Below, in pieces: positions 1 through 7,595 of a stretch of 41,699 nt of DNA. Position 1 is the stretch's first letter; every line of letters begins with the position of its first letter. This DNA comes from JBCCGE01 sp039029455 (GTDB lineage: Bacteria > Pseudomonadota > Gammaproteobacteria > Arenicellales > Poriferihabitantaceae), in assembly GCA_039029455.1 (NCBI GenBank), contig JBCCGE010000022.1:1-41699 (forward strand). The letters are read 5' to 3'. A model generated the notes under the pieces. It did not search any database. It saw nothing but the letters and a program-made list of their open reading frames with translations, and was not told the origin of the DNA. Made by a program: the position numbers and the translations under genes.

Positions 1-55
1 ATCAGAGCCTCGGACTGTGTTCTTTAAAACTTAATTCTACCTACTGATAGATATA

Positions 56-817
56 TTACTCAAGCGATTTTGAGACATCTTCAGGATCCCGAGCGAATTG
101 GTGAAACGTGGAAAACACCCAGGGGCGAACCGCAGTCACCATGGTCACCGGCAATAGCTTGTCTTTTCGCAACTGTCCATCTCGCAGAGTCAGATCGCTG
201 AACTCTCGATGCAGAGATTCCATGCGTTTGTGCAATGCGCTCATACTGGTTTGGGAAATATATCCATTTACAGCCAGCTTTAACGACCGACCTTTGGTGA
301 AATCTGCCTTAAAAAACTCCCGTTGCACCTGCTGCTCGAAATACCGACTGATCGGCCCGTTTTCCCGCCAATTGAAGTCTCGGGCTATTCTCAGACGGAG
401 GCGGTTTTCCGGCAGCAGCTCTATCAACTTCATTTTGTCCAGCTTCACCAGCATTCGTGTTGCCTCCGCCGGCTCGAATAAATATTTGTCCAGAATTTCC
501 TCAACAGTCCATCCCATCGTTACCAGATAGGCAAACAAGAGGAATTTTGGCTCCTCGATAATGGTCTGCTCCTGTTCCTCCGTCAGCTTGGTCAGATTTC
601 GCCGCGCCTCAACCGCCTCTGTGGCCAGATCGGCAAGATCCAGACCGATGACCTCGCAAATCTGCTGCAGTCGACTCAGGGTCATATCCCCTTTGGAAAA
701 AGATCGCTTGATACTGGATTCAGACAATCCCAGTTCCCGTGCAATGTCCGCATACGTCTTTTTCTGTTTTCGCAGCTGATTCTGCAGAAATTTAAGCAGG
801 TCTCGTGTAGTGGCCAT
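56..817 (-). CDS. XRE-family HTH transcriptional regulator
   Basis: A DNA-binding regulator of about 253 residues. The N-terminus (residues 1-65) is a Cro/C1-type helix-turn-helix: a helix with TYADIARELGLSESSIKRSF is followed by a short linker and LQQICEVIGLDLADL. The remaining ~190 residues are a mixed alpha/beta region I do not recognise as a ligand domain; a degenerate winged-helix-like stretch (EEILDKYLFEPAEATRMLVKL) could be a second DNA-binding or dimerisation unit. I chose the ATG at 817, giving MATTRDLLKFL; the upstream in-frame start would add an AT-rich non-conserved leader. It is divergent from the VIT/VWA gene at 939 across an AT-rich 121-base gap, so it may regulate itself and that operon, but nothing proves this. 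It stands alone on its strand and no effector can be proposed. Confidence 0.85.
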   Translation of the reverse strand: MATTRDLLKFLQNQLRKQKKTYADIARELGLSESSIKRSFSKGDMTLSRLQQICEVIGLDLADLATEAVEARRNLTKLTEEQEQTIIEEPKFLLFAYLVTMGWTVEEILDKYLFEPAEATRMLVKLDKMKLIELLPENRLRLRIARDFNWRENGPISRYFEQQVQREFFKADFTKGRSLKLAVNGYISQTSMSALHKRMESLHREFSDLTLRDGQLRKDKLLPVTMVTAVRPWVFSTFHQFARDPEDVSKSLE

Positions 818-818
818 T

Positions 819-837
819 AGTATTAATATTTGATACT
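819..837. promoter_or_regulatory. Possible operator between the XRE gene and the VIT/VWA operon
   Basis: The AT-rich gap carries an imperfect dyad, AGTAT at 819-823 and ATACT at 833-837, directly upstream of the XRE start. A further short palindrome AGTGTACT lies nearby, around 851-858. The position fits autoregulation by the XRE protein. The arms are only five bases in very AT-rich DNA, so chance is a real alternative. Confidence 0.25.
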
Positions 838-938
838 TTATTTTCAAATTAAGTGTACTATTTTATTTTTGGTTGCACTAATCAATCCCTTTTTGGATAT
901 TCGCGGCTCCTTAACATCTTCCACAAAGGAGCTCTCCA

Positions 939-3113
939 ATGAGGCACTCAACGCTCGCTCTCAAAAATTTACTGAAATCCGCACTCGTCTTCGTATTTGC
1001 GGGTCTGCTTAATATCAGTCATGCCGCCGGTTTACTGACGCCAGTAGACGCGTCGTACAAGAGTCTCGAAATCAGAGATCATCTGGTCGATGTGACTATT
1101 CAGGACGGCTTCGTGATCACCAATGTAGATCAGGTTTTCACCAATCCCAACCCAGTCGATCTGGAGGCAGTCTACAGCTTTCCGATTCCTGATCAGGCTG
1201 CGGTCTCCAATCTGATGGTGTGGATAGACGGTCAGCCGATCACCGGCGAAGTTGTTGAAAAGCAGCGCGCCCGAGAAATCTATGAACAGGAAAGGCAGGC
1301 TGGACGAGACGCCGGAATCACCGAGCAAAAGGGATTCCGACGATTCGAAACATCAGTTTCACCAGTCAGAGCGAACAGCAACACGCGCGTAAAAATTCAG
1401 TACCTGCAGCCCGCCAGACTGGATACCGGCATCGGTCGTTATGTGTATCCACTCGAAGAAGGGGGAACCGACGAAAACAAACTTTCGTTCTGGACCGCCA
1501 CCGAATCTGTGCAGGAGCTGTTCCGCTTTGAACTTACTCTGAGATCCGGATTTCCGGTGGACGCCGTTCGACTGCCGGGTATTGCGGACGCGGTTGTTTC
1601 CCAGGTGTCTGATCGCGAGTGGACAGTGCTGATCGAGAGGCGCGGCGGTGTATCCCAAATTTCAACTCCATCAGGGTCGGAATCAGACGAACACACTGTC
1701 GTGCAGGAATTGACCGAGGGACTTGGTTTGGAGACAGAAGAGAACATTCTTCCGCCCACCCCAACTCAAGGGAACAGCGTGTCCGATTTGACCCGTGACC
1801 TGGTGGTTTACTGGCGTCTTGCACCAAACACTCCGGGTTCATTGGAAATGACGGCGTATCGAGAACCGGGAAAATCAAAAGGCACGTTCATGATGGTCAT
1901 GTCACCCGGTGACGATCTGGCCCACATTGAAGAGGGTAGAGACTGGGTTTTTGTTCTTGATGTATCCGGATCTATGGGCGGTAAATACGCCACTCTGGCT
2001 GACGGCGTGCGTCGTGCGATGACCAAAATGCGACCGGGAGACCGGTTTCGACTGATCACATTTAACAACAATGCCCGCGAACTGACGCCTGGATGGGTTG
2101 GTTTCAGTGAATCCAGCGTGCAGGAGTTCAGCAGTGTGGTTTCGAGTGTACAGCCGGGTGGGGGCACCAACCTCTATGCAGGTCTCGAGAAAGCGGTTCG
2201 CGCATTGGACAAGGACCGAACGGCCGGCATCGTACTGGTTTCTGATGGCGTCGCAAATGTTGGTGAAACCCAGCGACGCGGATTTCTGAAGCTGCTTGAG
2301 CGTTACGACATTCGATTGTTTACATTCATTCTTGGCAACGAAGCCAATCGACCTCTGCTTAAAGCACTGGCCAAACACTCCAACGGATTCGCCATCAACA
2401 TATCGAACAGCGATGACATCGTGGGCAAGTTGCTCGAAGCAACGTCAAAGATTCAGCACCAGGCCATGCACGACGTGTCAGTCTCGATAAGTGGCGTCAG
2501 AACCACAAATATCACACCGAAAAGTATCCGTTCACTCTATCGCGGTGAGCAACTGATTGTGATGGGTCAATACTGGGAAGGCGGTGAAGTCATCGTTGAT
2601 CTGGACGCGAAAATTTCCGGTCAGAAAGTGAATTACACGACTCGATTTCAGCTGCCGGAGACCAGTACGGGGATTCCGGAACTTGAACGGCTCTGGGCCT
2701 ACGCAAAAATCCGCGATCTGGAAGATCAGCAAGAGTTGCTGGGTCGAAGTGAGGATCGCGCACAGGCGATCACCGACCTGGCGGTCGAGCACAGCATTGT
2801 GTCGGGAAACACCTCGATGGTAGTTATGCGCGAGGAGCAGTTTGCGGCGTATGACATTCAAAGGCGAAACCAGAAACGGGTCGAAAAGGAAATTGCTGCG
2901 CAATCTGCCCGCACTCAGAAGCCTGTTGCTCAGCGAGCTGTTGCAGTCACAGGTAACGCGGGCTCGTCAGCAGCAGCCAAACCCGCATCTGAACCCATGT
3001 TCCAGAATTCCAGACCCAGCTACAGTGGTGGCGGCTCATCAGATCTGATGTGGTTGATGCTGTTACTGCCCTTGCTTCTGATATCGGGTCTGAGAAAGCG
3101 CGCTGAATCGTAA
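939..3113 (+). CDS. VIT and VWA domain protein with GlyGly-CTERM anchor
   Basis: A secreted, membrane-retained protein of 724 residues, of the type called marine proteobacterial sortase target protein. A Sec signal peptide spans residues 1-29 (cleavage after HAA). A VIT domain follows at about 35-165. A VWA domain lies at about 333-505 with a complete MIDAS metal site: D341-x-S343-x-S345, T410 in GGGTN and D436 in VSDG. The C-terminus is a GlyGly-CTERM signal: GGG at 697-699, a hydrophobic helix at 703-716 and a basic end (RKR at 719-721). There is no LPXTG motif. The next gene is the matching rhombosortase, so the tail is probably cleaved next to the glycines. The start is supported by AAGGAG at 926-931. 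VWA proteins of this type bind protein partners through the metal; the partner is unknown. Confidence 0.93.
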   Translation: MRHSTLALKNLLKSALVFVFAGLLNISHAAGLLTPVDASYKSLEIRDHLVDVTIQDGFVITNVDQVFTNPNPVDLEAVYSFPIPDQAAVSNLMVWIDGQPITGEVVEKQRAREIYEQERQAGRDAGITEQKGFRRFETSVSPVRANSNTRVKIQYLQPARLDTGIGRYVYPLEEGGTDENKLSFWTATESVQELFRFELTLRSGFPVDAVRLPGIADAVVSQVSDREWTVLIERRGGVSQISTPSGSESDEHTVVQELTEGLGLETEENILPPTPTQGNSVSDLTRDLVVYWRLAPNTPGSLEMTAYREPGKSKGTFMMVMSPGDDLAHIEEGRDWVFVLDVSGSMGGKYATLADGVRRAMTKMRPGDRFRLITFNNNARELTPGWVGFSESSVQEFSSVVSSVQPGGGTNLYAGLEKAVRALDKDRTAGIVLVSDGVANVGETQRRGFLKLLERYDIRLFTFILGNEANRPLLKALAKHSNGFAINISNSDDIVGKLLEATSKIQHQAMHDVSVSISGVRTTNITPKSIRSLYRGEQLIVMGQYWEGGEVIVDLDAKISGQKVNYTTRFQLPETSTGIPELERLWAYAKIRDLEDQQELLGRSEDRAQAITDLAVEHSIVSGNTSMVVMREEQFAAYDIQRRNQKRVEKEIAAQSARTQKPVAQRAVAVTGNAGSSAAAKPASEPMFQNSRPSYSGGGSSDLMWLMLLLPLLLISGLRKRAES

Positions 3114-3121
3114 TCTCGATC

Positions 3122-3736
3122 ATGGCGGCAAAACGCTCAGTGATGCTGTTGCCTTTGATTGCCAGTGCAGCACTGCCGGTGCTGCACTGGCTCCTCGGTC
3201 CGGCCCATCACGACATTATTCTGATCCGGGACTGGCGGCAGTTCGAACAGCCGTGGCGATGGCTCACAGCCCACTTCGCCCACGCCGACCTCGAGCATTT
3301 GTTCTGGAACACAATCGCTGCAACTGCGCTCGCGTTGCTTTTCATTCGCCATCGAATAGAAAGCGGTGTTGCTCTGACTCTGTTCTGTGTAATCGGTGTA
3401 AATGCCGGAATTGCGTTTGATCACTCCCTTTATCGTTACTGCGGTTTTTCCGGAGTTCTGAATGGATGGGCGGTTATTGTTTTATATCAAATGTGGACAC
3501 AGCGAACCCAGCGCGCAATGGTTTTGGTTGTTGCCACTTTATTTGCTGCGAAATTGTCCATCGAATGGATTCACCACTCCGCGCTATTCACAGACTCCCA
3601 GTGGCAGACAGTGCCGCTTGCACATATTGGAGGTGCTGTCGGTGGCGCTTTTGGCTCAGTCCTGGGACGAGCCTATCGCTATCGAAAAACCGCTCCGGTC
3701 AATTCACACTCACTTAAACTCATTGAGGTATCATGA
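3122..3736 (+). CDS. rrtA: Rhombosortase (GlyGly-CTERM processing intramembrane protease)
   Basis: A rhomboid-family intramembrane serine protease of 204 residues with about six membrane helices. Visible rhomboid motifs are H51-xx-H54-xxxx-H59-xxx-N63 in helix 2, the nucleophile S110 in GFSG, and the catalytic partner H168 in AHIGGAVGG. The short single-domain form without a cytosolic extension, placed eight bases after a gene encoding a GlyGly-CTERM protein, identifies it as rhombosortase rather than a general GlpG. Known members cleave the GlyGly-CTERM tail at the inner membrane so that the substrate can be released or modified. Its stop overlaps the next start (ATGA at 3733-3736), indicating translational coupling in one operon with the VIT/VWA protein, the small secreted protein and the DUF2145 protein. 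Confidence 0.88.
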   Translation: MAAKRSVMLLPLIASAALPVLHWLLGPAHHDIILIRDWRQFEQPWRWLTAHFAHADLEHLFWNTIAATALALLFIRHRIESGVALTLFCVIGVNAGIAFDHSLYRYCGFSGVLNGWAVIVLYQMWTQRTQRAMVLVVATLFAAKLSIEWIHHSALFTDSQWQTVPLAHIGGAVGGAFGSVLGRAYRYRKTAPVNSHSLKLIEVS

Positions 3737-4143
3737 AAAAAACACTTGTCAAATTCATATTCGCCAGCGGACTGCTGATTGCGTCATGGCTCACTCCGCC
3801 AACCGCTTTCGCGGGCAGCAGTGCATCGTCTTCGCTCCTGCTGTCTCAGGCGACCGCAATTGTCGTCAGCGGTGTGCTCCCTGCAGTGAGCAGTCAACTG
3901 GTTGTTGATTCGGTGAGCACAGTTGGGGAAAGCACCTACGTCGTACTGAAATCGATACCGGATTCCATCGAGACCAGTATCAAAGTAACCGGTTCGGTGG
4001 TCGGCGCGGCATCGCTGGCCGCCGGTCAATCCATTCAGGCTGTTACCCACGTTGCGGGCATTGTATTGACGAAAGCGGGTGAAGTTGTCGCGTTCATCCC
4101 AAATGAAATCGGCAAATCGCTGATGGAACAATCCCGACACTAG
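3733..4143 (+). CDS. Small secreted protein of the rhombosortase operon
   Basis: A 136-residue protein with a clear Sec signal peptide (MKKTLVKFIF, hydrophobic core, cleavage after AFA near residue 27). The mature part is low in charge and rich in Ser, Val, Ala and Gly, with alternating patterns such as SQLVVDSVSTVGESTYVVLKS and GSVVGAASLAAGQSIQAV. That composition suggests beta strands or amphipathic packing against a membrane or partner. It has no cysteine and no metal motif. The start overlaps the rrtA stop by four bases and only two bases separate its stop from the DUF2145 start, so all are co-translated. Small Ser/Val-rich secreted proteins next to DUF2145 genes occur in other proteobacteria as far as I recall, but I know no function. 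Confidence 0.8.
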   Translation: MKKTLVKFIFASGLLIASWLTPPTAFAGSSASSSLLLSQATAIVVSGVLPAVSSQLVVDSVSTVGESTYVVLKSIPDSIETSIKVTGSVVGAASLAAGQSIQAVTHVAGIVLTKAGEVVAFIPNEIGKSLMEQSRH

Positions 4144-4145
4144 TA

Positions 4146-5081
4146 ATGATGCAAGCAGGTGGACCAATCTTACGGGAGTTTTGTTTGGCGTTTATTCTGC
4201 TGGTGTGGTCAGTGCATAGTCATGCCGAGTGCAGACAAACCCATTTGTCGGTGGCCGATTTCGAAAAAAGCACGGCGATTGGGCTGCAGCTGCTTGAGCG
4301 TCTGGAAGCACTGCAGCCTCAGGTCGCGCTGGTGGGTAGAGTGGGGTCAGATCTCGAAAAATACGGCATCAAGTACAGCCACGCCGGCCTGGTTTTTCGC
4401 GATCATCCCAAAGGCAAGTGGGTGTTCACGCATTTGCTGAACCGATGCGCAACGAGGCATTCCGAACTTTTTGACGAAGGCATCATCCCTTTTTTCTCTG
4501 ATACACCGCACAAATACGAGGCTATTCTGGTAATACCCGACAGGGCAATTCAATCAGAGCTGCAAAGACTGCTGTTGATTCGCAACAGCCGCAATCTGCA
4601 TGGCATTGAATACAGCGCATTGGCCAATCCGTTCAGCGATCAGTACCAGAACTCGAATCAGTGGATACTCGAAATGATCGCGGTGGCGAAGTCGATTTAC
4701 CTTCCTGAGGGTTCTCGGCGCAACGCACTGTTTCTTGCAAAGGAACAGGGGTATTTACCGGACACTGTCAAAGTCGGTTTCTTCAAAAAAATCGCGGCAT
4801 CAGTGACCGTAAAAAACATAAGTTTCGACGATCACGATGCGCGCACGCGCCGATCCGGACACTATCCGTTTGTCAGCGTTCGCTCTTTGATTGAATATCT
4901 TAAACGGAATGAGGACATCGAGCGCATCGAGGAACTGGCCATTGATCAGCCGATTAGAACGGTGTTCAGGAAAAAATCGTCCGCTCCTACCCCTGCACGG
5001 GCTCGGCTACCTGCTACTGCCAAATACGCTCAACCCAACAGCGCAGAAGATTCATTCTGGTCAACGCGGTCTAACCCCTGA
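4146..5081 (+). CDS. DUF2145 family secreted protein
   Basis: A 311-residue exported protein. The first ~28 residues form a signal peptide (cleavage after SHA). The body matches DUF2145 as I recognise it: a segment with VGRVGSDLEKYGIKYSHAGL, then the WVFTHLLNRCAT region, and later YSALANPF followed by YQNSNQWILE. The SHAG histidine followed downstream by a polar N-S-N-Q-W motif recalls permuted NlpC/P60-like hydrolases, but the position where a cysteine nucleophile would be expected reads Ser here; I cannot confirm that fold. The C-terminal ~30 residues are proline/alanine-rich and probably disordered. It is the last gene of the GlyGly-CTERM/rhombosortase operon and probably acts in the periplasm on or with the VIT/VWA protein. 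Two adjacent ATGs (4146 and 4149) are possible starts. Confidence 0.82.
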   Translation: MMQAGGPILREFCLAFILLVWSVHSHAECRQTHLSVADFEKSTAIGLQLLERLEALQPQVALVGRVGSDLEKYGIKYSHAGLVFRDHPKGKWVFTHLLNRCATRHSELFDEGIIPFFSDTPHKYEAILVIPDRAIQSELQRLLLIRNSRNLHGIEYSALANPFSDQYQNSNQWILEMIAVAKSIYLPEGSRRNALFLAKEQGYLPDTVKVGFFKKIAASVTVKNISFDDHDARTRRSGHYPFVSVRSLIEYLKRNEDIERIEELAIDQPIRTVFRKKSSAPTPARARLPATAKYAQPNSAEDSFWSTRSNP

Positions 5082-5100
5082 TCGAAAACTTCACTGCGGT

Positions 5101-5106
5101 TATAAT
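5101..5106 (+). promoter_or_regulatory. Probable -10 box for the first exported paralog
   Basis: A perfect TATAAT lies 52 bases upstream of the ATG at 5158, just after the DUF2145 stop. The sequence 17 bases further upstream is a poor -35 match, so the promoter may need an activator. The gene therefore probably has transcription separate from the preceding operon. Confidence 0.5.
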
Positions 5107-5157
5107 TAAGCAATTCCAATATGATGTATCCACTAGAGCAACAACGAGGCGAGTTCA

Positions 5158-5889
5158 ATGAAAGAGACAGACGATAAGGTCAAAGACCCTTCCGGCAAAC
5201 GAAAGACCCTTAAAGCACTTGCCCTGGGCGGAATCGGTGCCGGCATTGCAGCACCTGCTGCGTGGCAGAAGCCGGTGGTCGATTCGGTTGTCCTGCCCGC
5301 CCACGCCAATACAACGGCCAGCGGCGGCGACGGCACGGGCGGCACCACAATGGCCCCCACAACCGAAGCGCCATTTTCTGGCAACTTCTTTGGAAACGTA
5401 AACGAAGTGCTGACGACCAGCCTGCAGTCCCCCAATGACCCGCTCAGCGACCAGGAACTGATTGCCCGATCTGAAGCTTCACCGTTAACCTGGCTGATAT
5501 CGGATGCCAAAGCCAATGGCCAGGAACCCACCCATGTCTGCATTGACGTAAATGGATCGAGCTTTTCGGCTCAAATTGAAATACGTGATGAAATTACGGT
5601 TCATATGGGAGATGAATTGGTATCCGAAGATGACATTCCCAAGTCTGAAGGTGTTTCTCTCGTCATTTATCAGTACTACACGCTAAACGGCACTGTCGGT
5701 GCTCCGATTCAGCAAATGACCGACAGCTGTGACAACGCCTATTCCGCCTATCTCAGCGTTAATTCTCCTCCGGCTCCAAGCATGGCCGGGCTCAGTATCA
5801 CGTTCGCCTACCAGAGCATGAAAAACAGCACGACAAAAATCATCGACAACGGACCGTGCACCCATCGTTTTGGTTGTGGTTCAGCATAG
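5158..5889 (+). CDS. Exported cysteine-containing protein, paralog 1
   Basis: A 243-residue protein of unknown function. The N-terminus resembles a Tat signal with KR in place of RR: GKRKTLKALALGG, a weakly hydrophobic Gly/Ala core, then AAPAAWQKPVVDSVVLPAHA with cleavage expected after HA near residue 45. A Gly/Thr linker (GGDGTGGTT) follows. The mature domain of about 190 residues has four Cys: CID in the middle, DSC, and a terminal pair in CTHRFGC. These positions recur in the neighbouring paralog (6141-6845), suggesting conserved disulfides. The W-K-P-V-D-V-LP-HA stretch recurs at the N-terminus of other exported proteobacterial proteins as far as I recall. The start is supported by GAGGCGAG just upstream. 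A terminator follows, so it is a single-gene unit. No catalytic motif is visible. Confidence 0.8.
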   Translation: MKETDDKVKDPSGKRKTLKALALGGIGAGIAAPAAWQKPVVDSVVLPAHANTTASGGDGTGGTTMAPTTEAPFSGNFFGNVNEVLTTSLQSPNDPLSDQELIARSEASPLTWLISDAKANGQEPTHVCIDVNGSSFSAQIEIRDEITVHMGDELVSEDDIPKSEGVSLVIYQYYTLNGTVGAPIQQMTDSCDNAYSAYLSVNSPPAPSMAGLSITFAYQSMKNSTTKIIDNGPCTHRFGCGSA

Positions 5890-5903
5890 GATTTGATCAT
5901 CGC

Positions 5904-5944
5904 TAAAAGGCCCGAAGTTGATACTAACTTTCGGGCCTTTTTAG
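5904..5944 (+). terminator. Rho-independent terminator after paralog 1
   Basis: A strong hairpin: AAAGGCCCGAAGTT on the left, a six-base loop, and AACTTTCGGGCCTTT on the right with a single bulged base, ending in a T-rich run. It begins about 15 bases after the stop of the 5158 gene and separates it from its paralog. Confidence 0.9.
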
Positions 5945-6102
5945 TTTTGGGGCGGCAGAAGAACACTATATCAATAACCCAACTCGCTACCTCTCCAGCG
6001 AAAGACAGCATGAAATTCCTGCGTGGATAAGCAGTATCGAACAGTTGATTACTCACGTAAATTGCGTGAATATTCACAATATCGACTGCCTCATTGCAAG
6101 GC

Positions 6103-6108
6103 TATAAT
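6103..6108 (+). promoter_or_regulatory. Probable -10 box for the second exported paralog
   Basis: A perfect TATAAT lies 33 bases before the GTG at 6141, inside the 250-base gap after the terminator. The -35 region is weak. Both paralogs thus have the same arrangement of TATAAT without a good -35 element, which may mean a common activator. Confidence 0.5.
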
Positions 6109-6140
6109 GACATCCTCAACGATTCTCAAGGCACCCCAAA

Positions 6141-6845
6141 GTGAGCAAAAAAATATCCGATACCCAAATACCTTCAGCACGTCGTAAGGCCATAAAAACT
6201 CTCGGCATTGGCGGCGCCGGGCTCGCGGCGCCTGCGGCATGGCAAAAGCCTGTCATTGACACCGTACTGCTGCCCTCTCACGCACAAACTACAGACAGTG
6301 GTGGCGACGGCACGGGCGGCACCACCACACCGGAACCTTTTTCAGGAGTCTTCTTTGGCGATGTGGACGGCGTACTGTCGACAACCTCGATCAACGGCCC
6401 CGGCGATGTGCTTACTGACAAAGCACTGATTGCACAATCCGAGAGCGGTCCCATGTCCTGGCTGATCAGCGATGCCCATGCCAACGCAACAGAAACCCAT
6501 ATCTGCATTACCGTAACCGGTGATCAGTTTAGTGCCGCTCTCCAGGTGCCCGTTGTGCTCCATAGTGGCGGCGGGTTGGAGGAGCAAGAGATCGCAAAGT
6601 TTATTGGTGAATTTGAGGTGTTTTACGTCCTCGAGGGAACTGTCGGAGACGCGCTTGCCCTCATGGACCTTCAGTGCAAAGTAGACGGCGCGGTGCCCTC
6701 GGCATTCCTTGAAGTAAGAGATACACCGGCGCCCAGCTCTGCTGGGGTTAGCGTTAACGTCGTATTAGGAAAGAACAGCTTCTCGACGGTGATTCCCGAA
6801 GATCCGTGTAATTTCAGATTCATCTGTGAGACCGAAGTGCCCTAA
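6141..6845 (+). CDS. Exported cysteine-containing protein, paralog 2
   Basis: A 234-residue paralog of the 5158 product. The N-terminus has a true twin arginine (ARRKAIKTLGIGG) and the same AAPAAWQKPVIDTVLLPSHA segment and GGDGTGGTT linker. The mature domain keeps the four-cysteine pattern (CIT, LQC, then CNFRFIC near the end) and shared blocks such as LIAQSESGPMSWLISDAHAN. Elsewhere the two proteins differ considerably, so this is an old duplication rather than a recent one. The start is GTG with AAGG about 12 bases upstream; no closer ATG fits the signal sequence. The function is unknown. Tat-type export would imply folding or cofactor loading in the cytoplasm, but no cofactor motif is seen. 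It ends 33 bases before the convergent formyltransferase gene. Confidence 0.8.
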   Translation: MSKKISDTQIPSARRKAIKTLGIGGAGLAAPAAWQKPVIDTVLLPSHAQTTDSGGDGTGGTTTPEPFSGVFFGDVDGVLSTTSINGPGDVLTDKALIAQSESGPMSWLISDAHANATETHICITVTGDQFSAALQVPVVLHSGGGLEEQEIAKFIGEFEVFYVLEGTVGDALALMDLQCKVDGAVPSAFLEVRDTPAPSSAGVSVNVVLGKNSFSTVIPEDPCNFRFICETEVP

Positions 6846-6878
6846 CGGCGCTCCGTTCAACAACACACGGTTTGTCGT

Positions 6879-7595
6879 TCAGCGTTTTCTGGGCTGAGAC
6901 TGGATACTCAGGGTCACCAGTCTCGAGTCCAGGTAAAACGGGAACGAGTGCACGCATCGGAGCAGCTTGACCAGTTTTTCGCTCGATAAATCACGCCAGT
7001 TTTCTCTCAGCTGGCGAATGAGTGAGCTGTAGTCCGACGTGGTGTAAGTCGACCCCGATTCCACATCTAGGGTCAGATCATTCGCACCTGCCGCTGTGCC
7101 GGTGCGAATGGCTTCCCAATAGTCAGCAAACAGCGCGCGCTCTGCCGCCTCTATTGCCTGCTGCAGTTCGCCGAGGATCGATTCAGAGTCGTATTCAATC
7201 TGCGTTCTTGCGACCACCGGGCCGGTATCAATATTTTCATCCATTTCATGCAATGTCGCACCGGCGGGTTCGTCATTCCACATGGCCCAGAAAGCGGAAT
7301 TGGTGCCTTTTCCCCATGGCAGATACCCGGGATGCAGGTTGTACGCTTTTTTATAGCGGTCTAAATAGTCGCCAGGAAAAATACGCGTTGCATGCACGTT
7401 TACCAGAATATCCCCGATAGGTTCAGGCAACTCGTCTTTGAACGTTGCTGCAGCCAGTGAACGGGCCCGGGCTCTTTTTACCAGGCCGTCTGAATGGGAA
7501 TAGACCCCCCCAATGTGCTCGTCTTCACAATAATCAAGCACCCAGAGACCAAGCGGTCCCTCGAGGAAAAGATCAACTTTCAACGAATCACGCAA
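6879..7595 (-). CDS. Formyltransferase-fold enzyme (Fmt_N family)
   Basis: A 238-residue protein with the catalytic half of a formyltransferase domain. The signature N86-x-H88 in NLHPGYLP and D123 in DENIDTGPVV match the Asn-His-Asp catalytic set of methionyl-tRNA formyltransferase and GART. The region between (GTNSAFWAMWNDEPAGATLH) is also typical. It lacks the C-terminal tRNA-binding domain of Fmt, so it probably transfers one-carbon units from formyl-tetrahydrofolate to a small molecule, or hydrolyses it. It overlaps the stop of the upstream acyl-CoA ligase gene by eight bases (ATGCGTGA), implying coupled translation and a related function. Sugar N-formyltransferases share this architecture, but there are no sugar-nucleotide genes nearby. 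The substrate is unknown. Because methyl groups from glycine betaine enter the tetrahydrofolate pool, a link to carnitine catabolism is conceivable. Confidence 0.82.
   Translation of the reverse strand: MRDSLKVDLFLEGPLGLWVLDYCEDEHIGGVYSHSDGLVKRARARSLAAATFKDELPEPIGDILVNVHATRIFPGDYLDRYKKAYNLHPGYLPWGKGTNSAFWAMWNDEPAGATLHEMDENIDTGPVVARTQIEYDSESILGELQQAIEAAERALFADYWEAIRTGTAAGANDLTLDVESGSTYTTSDYSSLIRQLRENWRDLSSEKLVKLLRCVHSFPFYLDSRLVTLSIQSQPRKR

Noticed and set aside
939..3113. Class C sortase substrate with LPXTG
   Set aside because: There is no LPXTG-like motif; the tail is GGG plus a hydrophobic helix and basic end, and the neighbour is a rhomboid, not a sortase.
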